Assembly (NCBI GenBank): GCA_016490735.1
Contig: JAEMWC010001372.1
Span: forward strand, 67,001 to 131,000
Source: Pachyseris speciosa
Lineage: Eukaryota; Cnidaria; Anthozoa; Scleractinia; Pachyseridae
DNA: 64,000 bases
Direction of reading: 5' to 3'
Shown here: positions 59,501-64,000 of the stretch, piece by piece
Layout of the letters: every line of letters begins with the position of its first letter
Numbering within the stretch: position 1 is the first letter of the stretch
Notes under the pieces: generated by a model
Told to the model about the DNA's origin: nothing
What the model saw: the letters and a program-made list of their open reading frames with translations, nothing else
Databases searched by the model: none
Program-made: the position numbers and the translations under genes

Positions 59501-59893
59501 TTTTGGACCCACTGGACCAACTGGACCTATATCAACTCTATCACCTTTATCACCTTTTGGACCATCTGGACCAGCTGTACCTATATCACCTTTTGGACCT
59601 TTTAGACCTCTATCACCTTTTGGACCCGCTGGACCAGCTGAACCAGTGTCACCCTTATCACCTTTTGGACCCGCTGGACCAGTTAGACCTATATCACCTT
59701 TTGGACCAGTATTACCAGTATCACCTTTTGGACCAACTGGACCAACTGGACCTATATCATCTTTATCACCTTTTGGACCAGTTAGACCTCTATCACCTTT
59801 TGGACCTGCTGGACCGATTGGACCAACTGGACCTCTCTCACCAGTTCCTCTTCCTTTATCATCTTGATTTAATGGAGAATTGAAAACACCCAT
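56516..59893 (-). CDS. Collagen-like fibre protein
   Basis: The 1125-residue intact ORF starts MGVFNSPLNQDD. Residues about 15-235 are Gly-X-Y collagen repeats with many GPKGDxG units, and contain a duplicated block (GPKGDTGNTGPKGDIGLTGP occurs twice). Next comes a FKLTLGGNYDIENKKLTN segment shared with the other fibre. A series of about 40-50 residue repeats of the GDLDMxGNxIxNLxxPxxxxDAVNKxYVD type follows, a trimeric shaft repeat seen in phage and adintovirus-like fibres. Two related beta-rich modules interrupt the shaft (RSPYHINKSSLAW... and RSPHLISKKVIDV...), and the C-terminus is beta-rich. The likely role is a trimeric attachment fibre. It ends 13 bp before the start of the next fibre gene. 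Confidence 0.82.
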   Translation of the reverse strand: MGVFNSPLNQDDKGRGTGERGPVGPIGPAGPKGDRGLTGPKGDKDDIGPVGPVGPKGDTGNTGPKGDIGLTGPAGPKGDKGDTGSAGPAGPKGDRGLKGPKGDIGTAGPDGPKGDKGDRVDIGPVGPVGPKGDTGNTGPKGDIGLTGPAGPKDDKGDTGSAGPAGPKGDKGERADGSGPKGDKGDKGDKGDKGDKGDEGDEGDRGPFGFKGERGPRGYKGDKGDTGNAFKLTLGGNYDIENKKLTNVAAPTVNKDVTTKEYVDTAVLSASGSQSNPFAFLLKDISKSSALQGVDNLQIEDYDRSPYHINKSSLAWNVRNSGNFTSKIRFDISSIDVGQYTFIVEFYSPSNPQTARINLDLPTINMREQGPPIQKTFPRTQNVDGYLKKLFKIAKTASGQALMVITFESASPSSDTKTHLIVYGAYGYHSNLNYFVHDPAYEIENGNVAFGGNIDMKLNKIINLQDNPSNPQDAVNKSYVDTQIANFDKSDLVKKDGSVAMTGDLDMGRNIVKNMKYPVDILDATNKSYVDSQIASCLKRDGTDPAEGDLDMDGYAIENLKDIDSSTPAENAVNKKYVDQRLQTKLDTIAQRNLSMNNNAITDLAPPVNLDDAVTKRYTDEYFLRRDGSTAMYGDLLMGGNRVTNLADPSNETDAVNFRVLNRAGIVIRANALLLNGTNAMAADLKLGGHKIINLKEGTNKTDAVNLDQLEKSHISSASHPKNAFKYLMNDIDEVSTEYGLKVNGYVNLPRSPHLISKKVIDVDLNKEANHIYRARIGFNMYTIKDGKYTFILEWLFPDYEGMSLSSVTFSATGGITIHKTVGRKFDNRNEDHSRYLLWIEKPSVSSPPEYLYCTIHIYANPTYPNKYRVHCVAYGIDFETVDVPSSVYDFAEAYKIVNEKMQLQTDLDLNGHALINNSTNLFEGENGELTMLNNINMNSFLISEAKLGGDLNLNGYRIHNNSLNLFRSSVTGVIMETAFDLGGFALYQPKLGGDLDLNGNGIIGQIQYLNCFVEASQGHNKNTLKPVLINGSKYLVIHNNNFYIKKMHIIQGTKPGMFYFKKKNEGAGLLPLPATFFEYRIPSTSRNIRTVTVNKSLSRGYFIIDYSHPNTGAFDTTFTLEVIMN

Positions 59894-59909
59894 ATAATAT
59901 CAGATTAGA
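59894..59909 (-). promoter_or_regulatory. Late-type promoter of the collagen-like fibre
   Basis: TCTAA (59905-59909, minus strand) lies 11 nt before the ATG. Its TAA is also the stop codon of the packaging ATPase gene. Confidence 0.72.
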
Positions 59910-60546
59910 TAACACCATAAAAGTTTCCTTTTACTGTTTTCATTGGTTTGTCAACATAACAGAAGGAATACGGCTTTTTGGTTGCTTCAATATACTTTTG
60001 CTTATCAATTCCAAGCTCTTGGGATGTGATGTTTCTCTCTCTTGTAGATGGAAAATCATAAAGACAGAAGTGGCTACAATTAAGTCTAACAGATTTTGGA
60101 CAACCATAAAATGACTGTGTCAGGTATAACACACTACAATTTTTGTGACGACCTTGAATGCAATAACTGATAATCTGATCTTGTTTTTTATCTGTCACGA
60201 AATCATCAAACACAACCAGCCGCTGCAATTCAGTGTCTTTAATTTGTTCAACTGGTAAAATTTCATCTTGACTGCATATTAAAACAGGGCAACCAACCTG
60301 TTTGCTTATTTCATCCATCACTTGCTGTAAATATTGATATTTGTCTTGATCCAAGTTTTTGGCGTATAGATGTATTTGATCGTAATAGACAAGCGGTTCC
60401 ATAATCAAGTGCATAAACAGTGTTGTCTTTCCGGATCCAGAATTTCCAGCCAATAACATTCTGAATGTATCTTTCGGCATATATCGATACAACTGTCTGA
60501 AAGACTTGTTTGAATTCTGGATTATATCATAATTTGGAATTTCCAT
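59905..60546 (-). CDS. Packaging ATPase (A32/FtsK-HerA type)
   Basis: The 213-residue intact ORF has a Walker A motif GNSGSGKTT (residues about 34-42), a Walker B LVVFDDF (about 110-116) and a sensor-like YLTQSFY (about 141-147). These are the marks of the A32-like DNA-packaging ATPases shared by Polintons, adintoviruses, virophages and large DNA viruses. It would power genome loading into the capsid. The gene is divergent from the coiled-coil gene and shares a 37 bp intergenic region with it. All key residues are present. Confidence 0.93.
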   Translation of the reverse strand: MEIPNYDIIQNSNKSFRQLYRYMPKDTFRMLLAGNSGSGKTTLFMHLIMEPLVYYDQIHLYAKNLDQDKYQYLQQVMDEISKQVGCPVLICSQDEILPVEQIKDTELQRLVVFDDFVTDKKQDQIISYCIQGRHKNCSVLYLTQSFYGCPKSVRLNCSHFCLYDFPSTRERNITSQELGIDKQKYIEATKKPYSFCYVDKPMKTVKGNFYGVI

Positions 60547-60582
60547 ATGTTAATAGTTTAGATTAGTCTAACACATTTGTAT
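60547..60582. promoter_or_regulatory. Bidirectional late-type promoter
   Basis: TTAGATTAGTCTAA (60558-60571) is a near-palindrome holding two divergent TCTAA cores. Each lies exactly 11 nt from the ATG it faces (60546 on minus, 60583 on plus). Confidence 0.78.
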
Positions 60583-61461
60583 ATGGATATTGAACGTATG
60601 AGAAAGCTTCTTAAAAGTGGAATTGAAGCTGGAAATAAGACGAAAGAACTTCGAAATGTTATCAAGAATTTTGAATATGCAAAACAGGATGCATATGATA
60701 CAACATCAGAATTAATCAAACCTTCAATTGATGTTCAGAAGAGTGTGAAAGAAAGTGTCGACAAAAAACAGGATGAAGTTATTGAACAGTTGAAAAAGAA
60801 TCAAAGAGCCTTGACAAGTGGTTTTGAAGATATTATGCTTCTGAATGCATTGCCTGAATCAATCCCCACAGAAACAACAAAATTACCAATTGATTACAAA
60901 CCAAAAATGATGTCTGAAACTGAAGCACCTTATCAGTCAAATATTGACAAAGGTTTTTCACTTGAGGAGGTTGAAACATTGACAAAATATAATTTACCGC
61001 CTCCATCACAAATTTTAAAAATGCAAATGGATGGAACAATCAATCTCAATGACTATGATGCAAAAATCGGCAAGTTAACCCAAGAAATGGGACGTCAAAA
61101 AGGTCAACTATCGAGTAGTAAAAAATTGAGGGATAATAATAAAGAAAAAATATATGAATTGACTCAAGATATCAAATTACTGCAAAAGTACCGAAAAAGA
61201 ATTGATGTCATTGAAGAAGGCTCAAAAACAATTGGTAAAGGTACGAGAAAGAAAAAAACACAATATGGAGCTAATGTTTTTCATTACAATAATGTTGGCG
61301 ACTTGCTTTCACGGCTTCAGTTACTTGGTGGGTCTATTTTTGCTGGTAACAACAGTATGGGTGTAAGAAATGAGTTTGTGAAGATATTGCACACATTAAA
61401 CAGAATAGGCGTCCTTGGAATCAAAGAGCTCAATGAAATAATGATGAAATATCTAATGTAA
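60583..61461 (+). CDS. Coiled-coil virion-associated protein
   Basis: The first ATG with the promoter spacing is 60583 (MDIERMRKLLKSGIEAGN), giving 292 residues. The N-terminal two thirds are charged and helical (KSVKESVDKKQDEVIEQLKK; later QDIKLLQKYRKRID). The C-terminus has VFHYNNVGDLLSRLQLLGGS and IFAGNNSMGVRNEFVKIL, a block I recall from proteins next to the penton gene in many Polintons. A structural or scaffolding role is likely but inferred from position. Its end overlaps the promoter of the penton gene. Intact. Confidence 0.75.
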   Translation: MDIERMRKLLKSGIEAGNKTKELRNVIKNFEYAKQDAYDTTSELIKPSIDVQKSVKESVDKKQDEVIEQLKKNQRALTSGFEDIMLLNALPESIPTETTKLPIDYKPKMMSETEAPYQSNIDKGFSLEEVETLTKYNLPPPSQILKMQMDGTINLNDYDAKIGKLTQEMGRQKGQLSSSKKLRDNNKEKIYELTQDIKLLQKYRKRIDVIEEGSKTIGKGTRKKKTQYGANVFHYNNVGDLLSRLQLLGGSIFAGNNSMGVRNEFVKILHTLNRIGVLGIKELNEIMMKYLM

Positions 61462-61467
61462 ATGTAT
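61452..61467 (+). promoter_or_regulatory. Late-type promoter of the penton-like gene
   Basis: TCTAA (61452-61456) lies inside the last codons of the upstream gene, 11 nt before ATG 61468. This spacing argues for 61468 and against the ATG at 61462. Confidence 0.7.
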
Positions 61468-62247
61468 ATGACAGAAATTTCATTACGATTCAACAGTAAA
61501 AACAGAGACAAAGTTGGTGTCAGTCTGAGCCATGATTTCACAAAAAGATTTAATACTCCTCTTGCATTATCGAATGATATGAAATATGAAATGGCTGTGA
61601 AGTCTATTAACATGACATACAGCTGGTATAACATCAGAGAATCTTACGGTAATAATCAAATTAAATACAGCCATGACAAAGGCGCGAACTGGGAAACAAT
61701 AACATTCGTTGACGGGATGTACTCATATGATGAAATTAATAGCTACATTCATGAGTACTTGAGAAAAAATGGACATATACTGAATCCATCTGAAACAGAC
61801 GAATCAAAATTTAAGTATGGTATCAATATATTTTTCGTTTTATCAACATATCGTATCTTGATTGAACTGAATGAAAACTATCGAGTGGATCTGAGAAATT
61901 TTGATTTCATAAAACTTATCGGGTTTGATTCAAAAATAATTTCAGCCACTGAATATGGAACAAACTTGCCTGACATAACACGTGGAGTAGATGAAATCTA
62001 CATTAATTGTGATAAGGTGACAGACAGCATCGTTGATGGAAATTCCACAAATACTATCGCTGTTATTCCAGTCACAGATCTCATCAGAAGTTTACCATTC
62101 AATTATAAACCTCTTTTTCTTTCATGGAATCCAGTCTCAACACACACAATCAGTTCAATGCATTTTTATGTCACAGACTCTTCTAGAGCTCCAGTAGATT
62201 TGAATGGGATAGATTGGTATATTGAGTTTATTCTTGAGAGGGACTGA
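61468..62247 (+). CDS. Penton-like minor capsid protein
   Basis: 259 residues starting MTEISLRFNSKNRDK. The beta-rich sequence with MKYEMAVKSINMTYSWYNI, WETITFVDGMYSYDEINSYI, LIGFDSK and DEIYINCDKVTDSIVDG follows the pattern of Polinton/adintovirus single-jelly-roll penton proteins. These form the five-fold vertices and hold the fibres. The C-terminus MHFYVTDSSRAPVDLNGIDW also fits. Its place between the coiled-coil gene and the major capsid gene is the usual one. Intact. Confidence 0.82.
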   Translation: MTEISLRFNSKNRDKVGVSLSHDFTKRFNTPLALSNDMKYEMAVKSINMTYSWYNIRESYGNNQIKYSHDKGANWETITFVDGMYSYDEINSYIHEYLRKNGHILNPSETDESKFKYGINIFFVLSTYRILIELNENYRVDLRNFDFIKLIGFDSKIISATEYGTNLPDITRGVDEIYINCDKVTDSIVDGNSTNTIAVIPVTDLIRSLPFNYKPLFLSWNPVSTHTISSMHFYVTDSSRAPVDLNGIDWYIEFILERD

Positions 62248-62267
62248 ATTATAAAACCTAATAATAT

Positions 62268-62510
62268 ATGAAAAGGTTTGAATTAAAAAAATATGAACAA
62301 ATTGGTGAAGGCATCTTTACTGACATTGCCAAAACAGCTGTAAAAAAAGCAGCTGAAAAAGCAGCTACAACAATTGGTGAACATGCTGGCAAAAAGGGTG
62401 GTGATAAAACAATAGAACTTTTAAGAAAGAGAAGGAAAAATGGTGGGAGTGAGATTAAGACTGGGGGTGAGATCAAAAGAAAGAGAGGCAGACCTCGAAA
62501 AACTAAGTAA
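62268..62510 (+). CDS. Small basic AT-hook protein (core/pX-like)
   Basis: An 80-residue ORF with an Ala/Lys amphipathic helix (AVKKAAEKAATTIGEHAGKK) and a C-terminal KRKRGRPRKTK, a classic AT-hook for minor-groove binding. Polinton-type viruses carry a small basic gene beside the capsid gene that is compared to adenovirus core or membrane-active peptides. Which of the two applies here cannot be told. It lacks the TCTAA box: A-rich sequence is found at that distance. Intact. Confidence 0.65.
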   Translation: MKRFELKKYEQIGEGIFTDIAKTAVKKAAEKAATTIGEHAGKKGGDKTIELLRKRRKNGGSEIKTGGEIKRKRGRPRKTK

Positions 62511-62516
62511 CTTTTA

Positions 62517-62532
62517 TCTAACACAATAATAT
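62517..62532 (+). promoter_or_regulatory. Late-type promoter of the major capsid gene
   Basis: TCTAA (62517-62521) lies 11 nt before ATG 62533. It identifies the ancestral start even though the reading frame behind it is broken. Confidence 0.75.
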
Positions 62533-63667
62533 ATGTCAAACTATCGCGACTCAAAATATATCGAACGATATGAAGAAGCTTGCAGATGGAGCCGCCATTG
62601 CATAAAATGATAGAAATGGTATCGTTAATTCAGTTCACGCTCTTATAAACGCCATTAATGTAAAAATGAATGGTATTGATGTTTATGAGTGCAGAGATGC
62701 CAACCAAGCCACAAATATTAAGTCTTTGCTTGAGTATTCACAAGGTTATGCTTCAAGTCAAGGAACAAATGAGTTTTTCTATCTTGACACCAACAGGATT
62801 GCTGATGAAAGAGTTGCTCAGGTGGCTACTTATAACAAAGGTTTCGCAGCTCGCAAAGCACCGTTGAATACTGCTGGTGGTAAAGTAAATGCAGAGCTTG
62901 CATTGAACAGATACGGTTTTTTCAAGAGCCTTTGGGATGAGCTTTTGCCAAACTCTAAATTGGAGGTTAACTTGACACTTGAGAGTGATGACAATATGAT
63001 TTGGCAAGCTGCTGATAATTGCCGTGTGGTACTAACTAAATTCCAGCTAATTGTTCCTCGTATTATTTTCAATTCTGCGGGAAAGTCCTTTTACATGAGC
63101 AAGTATCTTGACAACAGAAAGTGGACTTACATGAGAGAAATGGTTGAGAGAGGTAATTGAACAAGACAGCAGACAGCTAATTTCCGTATCTCAACTGGAA
63201 TAAACAAACCAAGGCACGTTTTTGTGTTCATCATCAACGATGCAAATGATTCGGATCAGACTGCCAATAAATTCTTGTATAACACATTTTCAGTCGCAAA
63301 TAACCGAACAATGACAGATTGTTATCTTGAGGTTGGCAATGGTAATGATTATCCAGAGGTACATTATAAACCCTCAACAGAACCAACAAGAGTATTTAGA
63401 GATGTTTTGAAACATGTTCAAGCTGTAAATGATTTCAGTGAAAGTATCCTTCTTAACAGGGGCAACTTCGGTACAATATTCCCTTTCATTTATTTTGATT
63501 TGACCAAACAGAAACAGGATATCAAAGATGGAATGACAAAACTGACTTTCAAATACACTTTGAGTGGGGCAACAGATGCTGATTACAGTGTGCATGCATT
63601 GGTCCTCTATGAGCAGGATATTGAGATGAGAAAGACTGATGGTAAAATTGTTTTGAGATCTATGTAA
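62533..63667 (+). pseudogene. Major capsid protein gene (double jelly-roll), interrupted
   Basis: The body (62666-63160 and 63224-63667, same frame) carries blocks typical of Polinton major capsid proteins, such as KMNGIDVYEC near its start. NRYGFFKSLWDELLPNSKLE, VVLTKFQLIVPRI and a later HVFVFIINDAN also fit. The promoter-supported ATG at 62533 opens a frame that ends at TGA 62608-62610 and is one base off the body frame. The body frame has a TAA at 62603-62605 and a TGA at 63158-63160. There is thus at least one frameshift and one or two nonsense changes. Full-length capsid protein cannot be made unless these are sequence errors. The rest of the gene is well preserved, so inactivation looks recent. 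Confidence 0.85.
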
Positions 63668-63780
63668 ATGGAATAATTAATTGGAAATAATTAAATAAAT
63701 AAATAAATTAAATAATTAAATTAATTAATTAATTAAATAAATTAAATCATTATTTATATTAAATACAATTTAGTATAAAC
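63668..63780. repeat. AT-rich simple repeat spacer
   Basis: TTAAATAAATAAATAAATTA-like repeats fill the gap between the capsid gene and the next start codon. Confidence 0.85.
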
Positions 63781-63789
63781 ATATATTAT

Positions 63790-64000
63790 ATGACTACTTA
63801 TCATCCTCATGGAGTGAAACTTTCACAAGGTCAGAAAGAAAAACTCGCAAAAGCCATTAAATCAAATTCAGCTGTAACATTGAGGTTATCGCATAGTGAA
63901 TTATCAGGCAATGATCAACTTATGTTGACCAAAAGACAAATCAACAAACTGATGAAATCGAAAAGATCAGGAAAAGGTTCAGATATCAGTATATCAAAAA
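63790..64000 (+). CDS. Conserved Polinton-type ORF, cut by the window edge
   Basis: From ATG 63790 the frame is open to the edge (70 codons): YHPHGVKLSQGQKEKLAKAI, TLRLSHSELSGNDQLMLTKR and QINKLMKSKRSGKG. A family with this 'LSxGQKEKLAKA...LTKxQINK' start occurs next to capsid genes in cnidarian Polinton-type elements as I recall, and function is unknown to me. The position 16 nt upstream has TATAA in place of TCTAA, with the usual 11 nt A/T spacer. Confidence 0.65.
   Translation, partial: MTTYHPHGVKLSQGQKEKLAKAIKSNSAVTLRLSHSELSGNDQLMLTKRQINKLMKSKRSGKGSDISISK

Larger units (their letters stand above)
54224..64000. mobile_element. Maverick/Polinton-type (adintovirus-like) element, left part
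   Basis: The proposed left terminus begins AGTAGTATAGTACTTGG, an AG start similar to the 3.5 kb element at 26684. From here to the edge the genes are densely packed, intronless and viral in type: two fibres, packaging ATPase, coiled-coil protein, penton-like protein, AT-hook protein, major capsid protein and one more conserved ORF. The right terminus, polymerase, integrase and protease are outside. The exact left end is inferred from similarity alone, because the matching right end cannot be seen. Confidence 0.85.

Noticed and set aside
59275..59883. Long plus-strand ORFs rich in Pro, Leu, His and Tyr opposite the collagen-like fibre
   Set aside because: They mirror the Gly-X-Y codon repeats of the minus-strand gene.

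Overview
The window reads as nuclear DNA of an anthozoan cnidarian, most likely a stony coral. This is inferred from AT-rich sequence, spliced genes with conventional GT-AG exons, extracellular mosaic proteins (Kazal, C-type lectin, calcium-binding EGF, glycine-rich domain), tRNA-headed SINEs, and a very dense load of transposons. No ribosomal RNA genes, CRISPR arrays or prokaryotic operons were seen.

Left part (1-11 kb): mostly repeats. It holds a TA-flanked inverted-repeat element (46-950), a decayed polyamine-oxidase-like gene (1230-2788), a TGAA microsatellite, a 0.7 kb inverted-repeat element with a small ORF remnant (3641-4328), a foldback element, and a 174 bp tandem duplication. From 5.7 to 10.3 kb almost nothing is recognisable.

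Centre (11-40 kb): one minus-strand gene can be followed exon by exon from about 39.3 kb down to its stop at 11278. Fourteen exons have matching splice phases. In protein order they encode an unassigned module, a Kazal domain, further copies of a cysteine-containing module, a C-type lectin domain, four EGF-like domains and a glycine-rich (ALK/LTK-type) C-terminus. Three lesions (two in-frame stops and a 5 bp duplication) lie between 31.8 and 37.1 kb, so the locus may be a pseudogene, or those exons may carry sequence errors. Its introns are swollen by transposons: a 4.6 kb inverted-repeat element (20752-25350), a 3.5 kb element with about 1 kb inverted repeats and Polinton-like termini (26684-30159), a 323 bp element with 9 bp target duplications, a piggyBac-like element, LINE and SINE fragments and minisatellites.

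Right-centre (42-54 kb): a 5 kb DNA transposon (42429-47436) sits inside a foldback repeat. It carries a spliced chromodomain-like protein facing a large transposase-like protein that ends in a SAP motif. A tRNA-headed SINE, about 4.5 kb of featureless sequence and a 5'-truncated LINE follow.

Right end (54224 to the edge): the left portion of a Maverick/Polinton-type (adintovirus-like) integrated virus. It encodes a packaging ATPase, penton-like and major capsid proteins, a coiled-coil virion protein, a small AT-hook basic protein and two fibre genes (one collagen-like, one with a lectin-like head) sharing the same N-terminal peptide. Six of its genes are preceded by TCTAA exactly 11 nt before the ATG, which looks like a shared late promoter. 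The major capsid gene is interrupted, so this copy is probably defective. Polymerase, integrase and protease genes would lie beyond the right edge.
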